From: Leucosporidium creatinivorum
Lineage: Eukaryota > Basidiomycota > Microbotryomycetes > Leucosporidiales > Leucosporidiaceae
DNA: 64,000 nt
Direction: 5' to 3'
Assembly: GCA_001600635.1 (NCBI GenBank)
Contig: BCKL01000020.1
Coordinates: 496,001-560,000 of the forward strand
Under the pieces are notes generated by a model that was given only the letters and a program-made list of their open reading frames with translations, did no database searches and had not been told where the DNA came from. Position numbers and translations under genes: made by a program. Shown one piece after another: positions 1 to 12,105 of this stretch (positions within the stretch are counted from its first letter, which is position 1; every line of letters begins with the position of its first letter).

Positions 1-40
1 GTCTCCTCCTCGTCCCCCCCGAAGTCGCCTCACCGTACGC

Positions 41-1777
41 ATGTTCACTCAGCCTCAGCACAACCCTCCTCAGACCCCTCCTCAGCAATCTCGCTTCGGT
101 GGACCAGGGCGTGGAGACGACCCCTTCGCTTCGCCTCGGCCGAGGGTCAGTAGGTCGGGTGGGAAGGACATGTCGCTGCTGGGAGTAGGTGGGAGTCAAT
201 CAGCAACTTCGGTTGCTCCTGGGAGGGTGGAGAGGAGTGAGGAGTCGTTGATGCTGGAGAAGATAGAACGCTCCATCAACGCGCTCATCAACGGAGGCCA
301 GGCGGGCTCAGGCGATACCAGGGCGGAGGAGCAGGCATTCACCACCGATGATGTCTATCAGATCTCGCGCATGGGAGTCAATGAGCAAGATGGTGAGCTC
401 CTCTATCATCTCGTCTATCCGCGCCGAGCAGCGCCGAGCCCTCGCCCTTGTTACATCTTAGCTGACCTTGCCTCGTGCTTCTTCGCACAAAATAGACCCC
501 ATCATCTTCTTCTGCTGCCAAAGGCTCACCATCGGCAACTGGGTACGCGTCCTCGACCTGCGCAACCCCGAGCTCATGTTCTACTTTTCGCCTCGGTCGT
601 CGTGCTTCCAGGCGTGGACCTCCTACGATGAGGTGAGTAGACGTCCAAGAAGCCTTGACGTAGCAGTCTGCCGTTGATGGACGAGACGAGGCTAGCGGGG
701 GACCATGCTGCAGCTTCACGGATGCTCGGGAGTCGGCGGAGACTGACTCCCCTCGCTTCCATTCCACAGCGCTTCTACCGCATCTCGCTTCCCATCTCGG
801 CCATCACCAACATCAAGATCTATCACGACTCCGCTCAGGACGAAGCCTGCCTCCTCTTCACTCGCTCCATCTACGCTTCGCCGTCCATCTCTTTCTCGAC
901 TTCCACCCCGATGACTCTCAAGTGGGAATCGACCCCGCACGACTTCACCGTCCAGAACCAAGCCACTCGCTGCGATACCTGGTGTGTCTCAGTCAAGAGC
1001 GCCGGCGCCGCCATCAGTGCCATTCGTCGTGTCGCCGCGAGCGAGTTCGAGAAGGCGGGACATAAGGAGGAAGCGGGGCTCGCCTTCCTGCGCAAGGTGT
1101 GGTGGGGACCGTGGGATAGCAAGACGACGACGATCAACGATCTGATCGTCTCGCTCGACCTTCAGCTCACAGCAGAACCTGCCAACGCGCTCAGGTCGGC
1201 ACTGCAGGGAGGAGCGCCGGTCGCTTCGTCGAGCTACGACGAGGAGGCGCCGACAACCCTCGAGTTCCAGCACCCTCGCATCCCCGACGAGCGCCTCTGG
1301 TGCAGCACCTTCCTTCACCCCTCGCAAAAGCAGGACCTCAACTCGCCCTTCCCTCGTCCCGCCGCGGCCTTCTTCGGCGCCGAAGCCGACAAGCTCGACC
1401 TCCGCTGCCCGTGGCTCACCGACGATCTCGAGCGTCGCCTCCTCACTCCCTGGCCCAACCCTACGTTCCCTGCTCCCGCTATCGCCGACGATGAGCAGAG
1501 CACGCTCGCCAAATCCTACTCTCCCTCGCCCGAGAAGCCCGCCTACCGCCCTTCTCTCGAGCTCAACACGTCGCAGCCCGCCAAAAGGACGGCGCCTTCC
1601 TCTTCACCCCCTCATGTTCCCTTCTCGGTCAGCACCCCCATCCCCGGCGTCCTCGACGACGAGTTCTTTAGCTCGGCGGGCGAGAGGAAGGAGCCGATCG
1701 ACTGGAGCGACGCGGAGGCGATGGGACAAAAGTACCCGCTCGACTGGCTTCTGCAGGGCTACACCCATTTCGCTTGA
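41..1777 (+). CDS. Uncharacterised fungal protein, start uncertain
   Basis: I do not recognise this protein. Three exons (41-392, 496-632, 770-1777) join in frame across GTGAGC...ATAG and GTGAGT...ACAG introns, giving 498 residues. The first ~60 residues are Gln/Pro/Gly-rich and look disordered. The middle, around the exon 2-3 junction, is the best ordered part (NWVRVLDLRNPELMFYF, then RFYRISLPISAITNIKIYHD), with a beta-rich pattern. The rest is Ser/Pro-rich and ends in an acidic-aromatic tail (DWSDAEAMGQKYPLDWLLQG). The frame is open upstream of the ATG to the window edge, so the true start or an extra 5' exon may lie outside. The exon structure is well supported; the function is not. Confidence 0.6.
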
Positions 1778-2041
1778 GCTTGCTTTCCACTTTCACTCCC
1801 ACCCGCTTGCTTTCTCCCCTTCATCTCACCTGCCTTCGCGACGACCGTCTCCCTCATCCTCCTCACTCGCTCATCACCATCTCTGCTCGTCTTATGAAGT
1901 ACCCCAACCACCCTCCTCGTTCGCTTATCTGTCTATCCCCTTCGTGCTCCTGTTGCTGTAACGTCTACTCTGCTTTCCTATCCTCTTCGCGAGCGAACCC
2001 AGAGCCCCGAGAGAGCTAAGGGAAGCGAGCAAGCAAACCGA

Positions 2042-3398
<1,357 letters not shown>

Positions 3399-3507
3399 TT
3401 GCCTTTCTTGCTCGACGCGCGACGCGAGTGCTCCTCCTTCATCTTGCTCGTGCTCTCGACTCGTTGCAAGCTCGATAGCCGCTCAGTGACCTACATTAAA
3501 GCTCTAG

Positions 3508-3561
3508 GTACATGTTCTGTTGTCTTTACTGCTCTAAGCCCCGCTGACGGACGCCCTACAG
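3508..3561 (+). other. 5'UTR intron 1 of F-box-like copy 1
   Basis: GTACAT...CGCTGACGG...CTACAG, 54 nt, non-coding, upstream of the ATG at 3760. The same intron, with matching flanks, occurs in the copy at 24896-24949, which supports it as a real spliced leader. A second leader intron follows at 3628-3682 (GTGAGT...GCTGACC...CTAG). Confidence 0.6.
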
Positions 3562-3759
3562 CTCGAAGCGTGATTGGAAGCTCGGTTCGCTCTCGCCAGC
3601 TTTAGGCGTCCAGTTCACTACAGCAAGGTGAGTTGGGCTTTGGCTGGTGGCGCAGACTGTGAGCTGACCTGCATTGCTCTAGGCAGACCCCTCCCCGCCT
3701 GCTCACCGCTTCACCACTCGCCGCTCTCCTCCCTAGCTCTATCTCCCTCGACATCCGAC

Positions 3760-4939
3760 ATGACGCCTTCCGAACTCCCCTACGACGTCCTCCTCTGCAT
3801 CTTCAAAAAGCTCGTGGTCCTCCGGGACGACCGCTTGGACTGCCGGACCGCCTCATGGCTTCTCTCTTCCACCTCGGCCGACTTGCTGGCCTGCTCCCTC
3901 GTCGCTCGGAGCTGGAGACTTCCCGCTCAGCAATCCCTCTGGCGCGCCGTCTCCCTCGTGGAATCTTCGCTGCAAGCCTTCCCGTACCGCCGCTCGTCGA
4001 CCGGACCTCGCTCGGCAGGTCCAGCTGTTCGCCGTCGCGCACAGACAATACTTTCTCCAGCGCCTCGCCATCCCCCAAAAGTGGAGGTTTTACACACTGG
4101 CTTTCCTGCCCGCTCTCGCTGTTTGCACCAACGTGCGGACGCTGTACAGTCACAGCTTCGAGGAGAGCCTCCACCCAGCTTTCGAGGCCGTGGTCACGAG
4201 CCTGCAGCATCTTGAAAGCTGGTGTGGGGATGGTACACTGGGAGGGATTGTCGAGCTTCTCGGATCCTCCACATCTCTTCGTCGCCTTGAACTCACCTTC
4301 CCCGAGACGAAATGGCCCGCCGACACATCCGGCCTTCTCTCCTCTCCACCACCCATCACTTCCCTTCGCTTCACCGGTGGCGACCCGGACATAGTCCTCA
4401 GACTCATCAAGATTCTCGGCCAAACGCTGACACAGCTCTACTGGTACACGGAGGACCCCATCCCGCCCGAAGCTGCCCTGGCCAGCTTCAGCGCGACCAC
4501 GTCGTCGCTTCGCCATCTCTTCCTCCTTCCTTCGGGCCGTTTGGAATACGACGACACGGAATGGCTGGTCGACCTTCTTCCGCAATTCCGGGTGCTTGAG
4601 AAACTGGGCATCGACAACGACCTCGGATTCATTTCGCCGGCCGACTTGTTGCGGAGGCTCCCGAACTCGCTCCACTGGCTGGAGCTAAACGACTACACAC
4701 CCGCGGCACAGGGGCTCCTTCGAGATATCATCGACTACGTCCCTTCCGTCGACAATCACACGCCTTTGCGCCAGCTCAACGTGAACTGCTGCGAAACGGA
4801 TCTCGGCGGTCAAGGAGAGCAGCTCGCTCAAGCCGTTCACGCTTTGAGCCTCAAGGGAGTCAAGCTCCAGGTGAGCTGGGTGGACAACAGTGGGATAGGG
4901 AAGGAGACTTCTGCTTTGGACTTCTTCGAGGCGTTGTGA
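3760..4939 (+). pseudogene. F-box-like protein copy 1, one frame break
   Basis: Member of a local F-box-like family (others at 10780, 12807 and 25146). The N-terminus MTPSELPYDVLLCIFKKL followed by DLLACSLVARSWRLPAQQSLW is the F-box-like block, which in active members would bind Skp1 in an SCF ubiquitin ligase. The remainder is leucine-rich (LRR-like) and would choose substrates. The first part reads in one frame up to about 3980 and the rest, from about 3985 (TAARRPDLARQVQLF onwards), in another. Dropping one C from the CCC run near 3983 restores continuity with the paralogues, so this is either a recent pseudogene or a base-calling error. The stop TGA at 4937 is followed one base later by an intron (4941-5010). 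The leader is spliced twice (3508-3561, 3628-3682). Confidence 0.65.
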
Positions 4940-4940
4940 G

Positions 4941-5010
4941 GTGAGTGATATGAAGCGCTCTCGATCCTCGCCGCGCGTCGAAGCTCACCTCTTCTCGCTC
5001 TCGCCAGCAG
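4941..5010 (+). other. 3'UTR intron one base after the stop codon
   Basis: GTGAGT...CAGCAG directly after TGA-G. The same placement is seen in the other three family members (26325-26391 on plus; 10715-10778 and 12735-12805 on minus), so it is probably a genuine and conserved intron. Confidence 0.55.
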
Positions 5011-5226
5011 AGATACCGCAAGAGGCAGAAGAAGATGCGGAGTGCATAGTATTGTCACGTTTTGCACGTTGGTCTTTGCGTTATAAGTGTTTCCCATCGA
5101 GGAGTTGAGACCGCGAGCAGATCTCGGCGAAGCAGGGGCAGTAGCAAGGGGTCCGGGTCGCTCGCAGTCCCCTCGCTCTCACCCTTCAAATCCTGGTACA
5201 CCACTGCATTACGAAAGCCACTACTA

Positions 5227-6283
5227 CTACCCTACAACCTCCGCCAACAGCTTCTGCAGCTCGCCCTCCAACTTGCTCTTTGCGAGCTTGCCCTCCACAT
5301 CAAAGAACTCGCCAAAGCACTGCGTCTTGGTGACGAGCGCCTGGTGGATGATCGACTTGCCGTTGTTGGACGAGTGCGAGTAGTCGAGGGTGAGGGAGTA
5401 GGCGGGGTAGGAGGTGCCGGCGGGAGGAGGGGAGGGGAGCGCTGGGCCGCGAGTGATGAGGGAGAGGGGGAACGTTGGGGTGAGGGAGGTGGTGTTCGGA
5501 GAGGAGGAGGCGAGCGAGGAGATGGTGAGGCGCTCGGTGGAGATCTGCGAAGTGAGGATCGTGAGCGAGATGAGCGAGAGGGGGAGGAAGCATCGCCGAA
5601 AGCTCACCCGCGAGGCAAAGGTACGGCGCTTGCCTTCGAAGATGATCTGCTTTTCGTAGTAGGTGGTGTAGAGGGTGAGGATGCTATTGAGAAGAGCATA
5701 CCTATAGGTTGAGAAGGGTCAGCGAGCTGCAGGAGGCAGACAAGCGCGGCGAGAACTCACAGCCCTACGCCGATGGTGACCCAGGTCTTGCTCTCCTCGA
5801 ACGGTATAACATAGCCATAGTAGGCCGTTCCCAGCGCAATCGCGACCGACAGCCAGCCGAGCGAGAGCCGGACGTCTTCGTGGACGTGGGAGCGACTGAA
5901 GGCGGACGGTCGAGCGAAGAACTGCAGGACAGTAGGAGATGTTAGCTCGGAGTGCAAACTGCTCGCAAGCTGTAACATGACGTACCTCCTTGACCATGTC
6001 GTCGCAGGTGTTCTTGAGCTCTGCCAGCGAGGAGGAGTTGATCTTGGGCACCTTCTCCTTGGGCGGCAGGACTACCGGAGGTGGTGGGGTAGCTTCCTCG
6101 GACCTTTCTACGAGCGCTGAAGTGGATGGTGCAGGCGAAGGCGCGTCGGCTGAGGTGCAAGAGCGAGATCTGGTCAGCTCGAGACGCGTGAACGACGTGG
6201 TGAGGTGGGAGAGCCTTACGAAGGGTGGTGGGAGTTGTAGCCTGTGCAGACTTGGCCTTTGATGCTGCTGATTTCTTGGCCAT
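5227..6283 (-). CDS. SPC2: Signal peptidase complex subunit 2 (SPC25)
   Basis: ER membrane subunit of the signal peptidase complex; it supports the catalytic subunit and contacts the Sec61 translocon. Five exons (6220-6283, 5986-6149, 5761-5921, 5608-5701, 5227-5544) give 266 aa. After a Lys/Ala-rich N-terminus (MAKKSAASKAK) and a Pro-rich linker comes the family block FFARPSAFSRSHVHEDVRL, then two membrane helices, LGWLSVAIALGTAYYGYVI and TWVTIGVGLYALLNSILTLY, and the C-terminal cytosolic domain starting YYEKQIIFEG and ending LQKLLAEVVG. Size and topology match SPC2/SPCS2. The start codon is 194 bp from that of the divergent MoxR-like gene. The assignment is firm. Confidence 0.9.
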
Positions 6284-6477
6284 GCTGTAGCGTGTTGGAC
6301 CTAGCAGACGAGGAGGACGTAAAAGCAAGAAGGGCGAGCTCGACGCTTTGGCTTAGACCTACACTCGGCTTTGAACTCGACTTCGCTCGGGGGGGAGCTC
6401 AGCTAGCAGAAAGCTTCTCAAAGGACGCTCGAGCTCGCCTGCAGCCCTTTACGGCTCGAGGCGAAGCCGCTCAGGCC
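6284..6477. promoter_or_regulatory. Divergent promoter region SPC2 / MoxR-like gene
   Basis: These 194 bp separate two divergent start codons, so promoter elements for both genes must lie here or in the 5' exons. No TATA box or known motif stands out. The claim rests only on gene geometry. Confidence 0.4.
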
Positions 6478-8698
6478 ATGTCGCTCGCGGATCGGCTTCA
6501 GCACCTCCACGCCCTCGATGTACCCTACGCCGATACTTTCGATGACAGGATCTTGATTCAGCTACTCCTGTGTGTCGCTGCAGGTGAGCAGCTAGCCTCT
6601 CGACCTGTCTGAAGCACCGCTAATCGCTTACTGACGACCACAGGCGAACGCAACCTTGTTCTGCGAGTCGGTGCAGAGGGAGAGCTGCTCTCGGCGCAAC
6701 AGCGCAAGGAATGGGTGCAGCGCGTAGGCGCAGAGGTGGCCTGGGTATGTAGCCTCCTCGACTTCGCCGCGCGGGAGCAGCCAGCTGACCTTCCGCTTCT
6801 CCCTTCTAGATCTGCTCGACCCTCTTCTCGCTCAGTACCCACCGAGTCCAGTGCACCACCAAAGCCTCCACTACCGCTTTCCTTCGCTCGCTCTTCCTTC
6901 CGCCGCCACCCTCGCTGCAGGCGCCTTCATCTCGGCCGGAGCTCTCGAGTCGCAAGGAATCGATGGTCAAGCCTGGCAACAGCATGGTGTCGGCAATCAA
7001 GAGGACCGATAGCAAGACCTTGCAGCGCAGGAGCGTGAGCGCGCCACTGGGCATCATCGTACCTCCGCCAGGCGACAACGACTTGCTGGACGACAGGCGC
7101 TCTCGGCTCTCTCCAGGGGTACGCCTTCCCTCCCCCTGATCATCAACTTGTAGCGAATACTGACCCGTCTCCCTCCACAGCTCGCCTACGCCAGCCCCAC
7201 GCGACGGCAGCAGAACACCAGCGACTCGGTTCTCGGCTCCCCCACCTTCCTCTCAGCCGACCCAGTATCTTTCGAAACCCCCGACGACCCTCAGGACTCC
7301 TCGGCTGGCGAGGATTTGTACCCGATTCGCCCTCTTTCGCCTCGTCAACCAAGCCCCGACCGTCGCAAGGCGGGCCGTCCATCCAGCCCCGAGCGCCGTC
7401 GCTCTGGCACTCGAAGGCATACGGTCAACGCTCAAGGTCCTGGAAGAAGACCGGAGACAGGGCTGGTTGGCTTGGGACTCGGAGGGGCACGCACCCCTCC
7501 GCTCGGCGTCTCGCGGGAGCTCGGCGCGAGGAAGACGCCCGAAGCCCTGCGGACCATCCCATCGGCGCCTCGCTCGCCCACGCCTCGCGCGGGTCCAGCT
7601 TCACCATCCGCCATATCTCTCTTCACTCCACACATCCCTCCTTCTGCACCATTCGACCGTCGCCCCTCTATCGCCTCGGTGCAGTCAGCACTCGGCACCC
7701 CTCCGCTCCCCACGCCTCAAATCATACGGTCCCCACCTGCCGCCGCTTCGACCTCGCCAACTAGCCCTTCCTTTCTCTCTCATCCTCCCATGTCCCCTAC
7801 TGCCCCCTCCATTTCCTCACGTCGTCACTCTGGCGAGATCGGTCGCTCCTCCGCCCCTCCGCCAGTTCGTGCGCTGCCGCAGGTCCTCATCCTCGAGCGG
7901 CTCGAAAGGACGCGGCCGAGTGCGCAGCAAGGCTTACTCGACGCGCTTCGCGAGCGCAGGATATCCCTCAGCTCCAGCTCGACTACAGCGAGAAGGCCCA
8001 TGCCAATCGTGGATGATGGGGCGTCTATGAGGACGAGGAGAACGGAGATTACAATTGCGACGACGGCGGAGGGATGGGAAGGCAGCTACAACTTGCCGCC
8101 AGGCTTCTTCTGCGTGGCTGTAGTATGCGGGAGGGAGGCAGAGGTGGATGAGGACGACGGAGCATGGGGCGGCGTCTCTCGACACCTCTTCGACCGCTTC
8201 TCCCTCTCCCACACGGTCCCTTCCGGCTCCTTTCGCCAGCCCTACCCCTTCAACGCCCCACCGCCCGCTCCCTCGCATCCCCTCTTCACATCTCCCCTCG
8301 TCTCGCCTTCGCCGCTCTCCTCTCGCTCCCTTCCAACCGACATCTCACCCGCCCTCCAGACCTACGCCTCCGACCTCCTCTCCACACTCCGTCACCACCC
8401 CCTTCTCGAAGGCCGCATGCTCACCGCACGAGCAACGATCGACCTCATCCTCTTCACCAAGATCTGGGTCGTCCTCTCTCGTGGTGATGGGCGAAAGAAG
8501 TGGGAGGACGACACGATGCTGCTGCCAAGGGATGTGGTGAATGTGTTGATGGGAGTGGTGGGACATCGGTTGAAGTTGAGGGAGTCGAGGGCCGAGAAGA
8601 GCTTGTTCTGGGGAAGCGAGGTTAGCGCGCTCGAGTTGAATGAGGCGAGGGAGAAGGGAGTGGAGGGGGTCGTGAGGAGCGTCATTAAGGAGGTGTAG
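6478..8698 (+). CDS. MoxR/Mg-chelatase-like fungal protein, AAA fold probably inactive
   Basis: Four exons (6478-6583, 6644-6744, 6810-7118, 7181-8698), 677 aa. The N-terminus (MSLADRLQHLHALDVPYADTFDD, then RNLVLRVGAEGELL and ICSTLFSLSTHRVQC...FLRSLFLPP), the ALPQVLILERLERTRPSAQQ / LLDALRERR block and the C-terminal LLSTLRHHPLLEGRMLTAR...LPRDVVNVL block match in order the fungal proteins annotated as magnesium-chelatase or MoxR-like AAA ATPases. The second block corresponds to the sensor/arginine-finger region. I see no GxxGxGK[ST] Walker A motif, and the ~250-residue Ser/Pro-rich insert is low complexity, so ATPase activity is doubtful. Its cellular role is not known to me. The family call rests on memory of the motif order and is moderately sure. 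Confidence 0.6.
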
Positions 8699-8866
8699 TG
8701 CTCTTAATGTCTTCGTTGTAGTCTTGTTGTTGGAAAGTCTCGTACTCTCGTCGTATCCCTCTTCGCCGAACGCGCGCCTGTTCTCTCGTCCACGACCTAA
8801 CGACTAGCAACAAGTATCCGACATCGCATTTGCCGCCTCTCTATCTACAGCTTAACTTCTTGCACT

Positions 8867-10262
8867 TCACATGCCAGGCCACTCGAATACGGTCCGCTTC
8901 GTGTTGAGCCTCGTCACTGCGACCCGATCGCCGACGGAGATGATGTTGCCTGTCGGAGGTAAGGGGTCAGCTAACAGCACTCTAGTGAGAGAAGAGTCGT
9001 TTCAAGACCCACCGACATTGGTCGAGAAGCCATATCGACCCTGCGAGAGGGGAGATTAGTTCGGTGATGTCGGCGCAGGCGAGGCGACAAGAACTCACAA
9101 AGACCGGGCTGTAGGGCGTTCCAGTGTCCACACGGCGGTCTTTGGCAAGCGCACTACAGCTGGACGTAATCAGCTAAGCTTCACAAGGACGACCGCGGAA
9201 CAACTCACGCGAGAGGAAGCAAGCCGCCCTCGGCCGGCGTTGATTCACCAGTGCTGTAGTCAACGTTGAGACTGACGCAGCGCACGCAGTTTGAGGTCAA
9301 GTTTATGAGGGTGCTCCCGATTTGGAGCTGAGCCCAGTAATCCTCAACCCATGGCTTGAGGTCGACGGCGGGCGTGGCGGGAGAGAGGAGGATGCTGGGG
9401 CGTAGAGGAATGATAGACATGGGACGGCCCATCGTTTCGCCCATCCTGTCGAGGGAAGAAGTGGTGGCGACCATGTAGCTGGCGCTGTTGAGGTCAAGTC
9501 CGTCAGACACGGGGAGAAAGGGCTTCGCCGAGTTGGCGCCGAGAAACTCACCAGTCCTGGAAGGCGATACCGCTGCGAGCTAGAGAGTAAGCGGGCGCTC
9601 CGAAGGGTCACAAACTTTGACTCGCATGTTTGGACCCTTGGCCATAGCTCCCAGCACTTTCCGACGCTCATTCGGCCCAACATAAGCCAGCCGAGTTTCC
9701 TCTCCGCAGGCCTTGGAAAAGAAGGCGCTCGCCTCGTCGCCCATATCAAAGGCGTCGACAGGTGATTGATGTAGATTGATATGGATGGGCTTGAGACAGT
9801 GGGTGGAGGGTGTGAGGGGACAGCTGAAGCTGTCGCCTTCGGGCGAGGTGATGGTGAGGGTTTCGCCGAGGATGGACGGGACGAGGACGGCGTTCTGCAG
9901 AGCTGCAGGTCAGGTTATACCTTGTGAGCAAATCTGGGTAGAGCTCACCCTAGGCTGCCCCGAGATCAGATGGACCTTCCACTTGCCCTCCGGCAGCGGG
10001 CTCAGGAGCACAAACGAGCGGTCGTGTTGGAAGCTACGATCGGTCAAGGTTGCCGATGGAACAGAGATGGGCGGTAAGCTCTTGATAGGATACACGAAGA
10101 GCTTTGGGATCGCAGAAGGGTGAGCGGAGGCGAGAGTGCGGGTTCTAGAGGACTCACCTGCTCCACCTGCAGTGCAGGATACCGCTGAGCATCGTCGCGC
10201 TTCTTAAGCAAGTACGACGACCCCAAAGCCAGTGCTGCTACACCGATGTCGACGAGACTCAT
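8867..10262 (-). CDS. MOSC-domain molybdenum enzyme, mARC type
   Basis: Mitochondrial amidoxime-reducing component-like protein: a MOSC N-terminal beta barrel plus MOSC domain that binds molybdenum cofactor and reduces N-hydroxylated substrates. Eight exons: 10158-10262, 9949-10101, 9612-9894, 9552-9579, 9209-9484, 9099-9153, 9013-9040, 8867-8949; 336 aa. Evidence: an N-terminal hydrophobic anchor (IGVAALALGSSYLL), the signature LFVYPIKSLPPI, DRSFVLL, the Cys-containing core NCVRCVSLNVDYSTGE and the ending RRVDTGTPYSPVF-GRYGF-ISVGDRVAV. The join between exons 3 and 4 needs either a 32-nt intron (9580-9611, GTGACC...CTCTAG) or an unseen error; all other joins are canonical. The family assignment is firm; the cofactor-ligating Cys is inferred from its position. 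Confidence 0.85.
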
Positions 10263-10779
10263 GCCGAAACGATTTGGTCGAAGGCAAGCTCAGACTCGTC
10301 GCTAATTCGCGCCTGTACTTTCGGCGGACGGGTGGAGTCCACGAGTCGTAGGGCGGACGTGACTAGAGCAGTAGGAGCAGTGTAGCACGCCATGCGATGT
10401 AGGAGGACTGGCCGACACCAAGAAGTTTGGCGCTCGGCGATGAGCTCCTCGACGAAGCGGCTCAGGCAGTCTGATGCCTGCTTCGCTGCACCACGGGGAA
10501 GCAGTAAGCAGACCAAGCCTCATTTGCATCTGGCCGTGTGCCTCGGGAAGTCTTCCAACCAGCAACCGCTGACTCAGCTCCCAAATTACTCGCTCGGCGC
10601 TGCTGAAATGGGCTCCGTCGCGAACGTCTTCGCTGCGCCTGCTCGCCAGCAGACTGTCCGAGGTCAAGTAGAGCGTAGTATTTCCGACACCGACCGCCCC
10701 GCCGAAGTCCCATCCTGTTGGCGCCAGAACAGCGGGTCAGCGAAAGCCGATGTCGGCGAAGTCGACTCGAGAGCTCACC
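10263..10779. other. Intergenic, 3' tail of F-box-like copy 3
   Basis: Contains the 3'UTR intron of the minus-strand F-box-like gene (10715-10778) and the upstream region of the mARC gene. ORFs here overlap on both strands and lack family features. I see no further gene. Confidence 0.4.
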
Positions 10780-12045
10780 TCAGCAGTCAACGAAGAATGG
10801 CGGACAGACGCAGGGGTGACACTTGACTATCTTCACCTTCCTCTTCCTCGCGATCCTTTCGAAGCGAGCGAGCTTGGCCCTCGCCTCACGCAAGTAGTCC
10901 TCGCCGTAATACTCCTCCTGAGTCCAGCTTTCTGGCCATGGGAGAGTCCACCACTTGTCAAAAACGCTGTACACGAGAGTCTGCACCTTGAAAGCATCCC
11001 CGAGGGCCTTAATCTGATCGCCGAGCTGCTCCACCTCGTTGAAGTGATACCACTCGTCCAGCTTTGCCCGAGCAAAGAGTTCGAGCCATTCGATGCTGGG
11101 GGGCAGGGAGGAGAGGAAGGTGACTGGATCGAGGAGAAGGGGCAAGGAGAGACGCTGAAGCTGGCATAGTTGAGGGAGAAGCTGCCGGAACCAATCGAGA
11201 TCGGTATACAGCTGGTAGGGGTCGACGTCGAATCGAAGCTGGCGCAGCGAGTGGCTGAGAGTTGTCCACGCAGCAAAGGCTGGCTCGGGTGGGAGAGGAA
11301 GGTCGTAGTGCTCTCGGTCCTGCTCGTAAGAGAGTTGTAGCAGCTGGGGTCCTAGAGCTTCCAACAGGTGAAGCTCGGCCTCGTGGTGAGTGGCCCTGAT
11401 GGCAAGAGACGTGATCCCCGTAACCGGCAGCGGTTCCGCCTGGTGCACGTAATCGTGGGGGAAGGCGAATTCGAGCCGACGAAGAGTCGGCAGAGCCTGG
11501 ACCGCATGCACCAGCGAGCGAGTCGAATGCGCCAGCTCGTGGCTGTACAAATCCTTGGTCCCGCCGCTGAGGAGTAGGTCCTGGAGGCAGGTACACAGTT
11601 CGATAGCATGTCGCAGCGGTAGAGTGTAGCTTGGGGAGACATTCGTGACCTCCAGCGTGCGAATGTTGGGGCAGGCGGCGACGGCTTCGACCAACCTCGG
11701 CGAGATGGCACCGCTGAGATGCCACATCTCCCCGGGGTGGAGCACGAGGATTAGAGTCTTTCGTGCGAGATCTTGTCGTTTCGTGCTCGTTTCGACGAAG
11801 CCGGTGATGGCGCTGAGGCTGCAGAGCTTGACGGCGGAGTGCAGCACCTGGCGAGCCGGGAGCGTCCAGTCGTGACAAACGAGGGAGCATGCGAGGAGGT
11901 CGGTAGCGGTCGAGGTGAGGCTCCAGGAGGCGGTTTTGGCTTCGAGAGTGTCTTCACGAAGGGCAGCGAGCTCTTGTAGGATATCGAGGAGGACGTCGTA
12001 GGGCAGCTTGGAAGAGGTGGGGCTGGGAGAAGCTTCGTGAGTCAT
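10780..12045 (-). CDS. F-box-like leucine-rich protein, intact copy 3
   Basis: Uninterrupted 421-aa frame. The N-terminus (MTHEASPSPTSSKLPYDVLLDILQEL, with DLLACSLVCHDWTLPARQVL) is an F-box-like segment: a helical LPxDVLL core followed by a CxxW Skp1-contact-like block. The rest is a run of irregular leucine-rich repeats (for example LRRLEFAF, LLQLSY, LRQLRFDV, LQRLSLPL) and it ends in CPPFFVDC. Inferred role: substrate adaptor of an SCF ubiquitin ligase. It is closely related to the next gene (12807-14072), which has the same length, the same 60-nt leader intron ending exactly at the ATG (12046-12105) and the same intron one base after the stop (10715-10778), so the two arose by tandem duplication. 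No frame damage is seen. F-box identity is by eye; a diverged LRR protein without Skp1 binding is possible. Confidence 0.75.
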   Translation of the reverse strand: MTHEASPSPTSSKLPYDVLLDILQELAALREDTLEAKTASWSLTSTATDLLACSLVCHDWTLPARQVLHSAVKLCSLSAITGFVETSTKRQDLARKTLILVLHPGEMWHLSGAISPRLVEAVAACPNIRTLEVTNVSPSYTLPLRHAIELCTCLQDLLLSGGTKDLYSHELAHSTRSLVHAVQALPTLRRLEFAFPHDYVHQAEPLPVTGITSLAIRATHHEAELHLLEALGPQLLQLSYEQDREHYDLPLPPEPAFAAWTTLSHSLRQLRFDVDPYQLYTDLDWFRQLLPQLCQLQRLSLPLLLDPVTFLSSLPPSIEWLELFARAKLDEWYHFNEVEQLGDQIKALGDAFKVQTLVYSVFDKWWTLPWPESWTQEEYYGEDYLREARAKLARFERIARKRKVKIVKCHPCVCPPFFVDC

Positions 12046-12105
12046 CTGCAGGGTAGGCGACAGTCAGCGCGTGTATCGAAGTGGGATGTCACTACTGCTG
12101 CTCAC
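12046..12105 (-). other. 5'UTR intron ending at the start codon (copy 3)
   Basis: GTGAGC...CGCTGAC...CTGCAG, 60 nt, with its last base adjacent to the ATG. The tandem copy has an intron of the same length in the same place (14073-14132) with nearly the same sequence. Confidence 0.6.

Noticed and set aside
3985-4019. 35-nt GTACCG...GGCAG segment in F-box-like copy 1 as an intron
   Set aside because: Too short, and removing it does not give the right phase.
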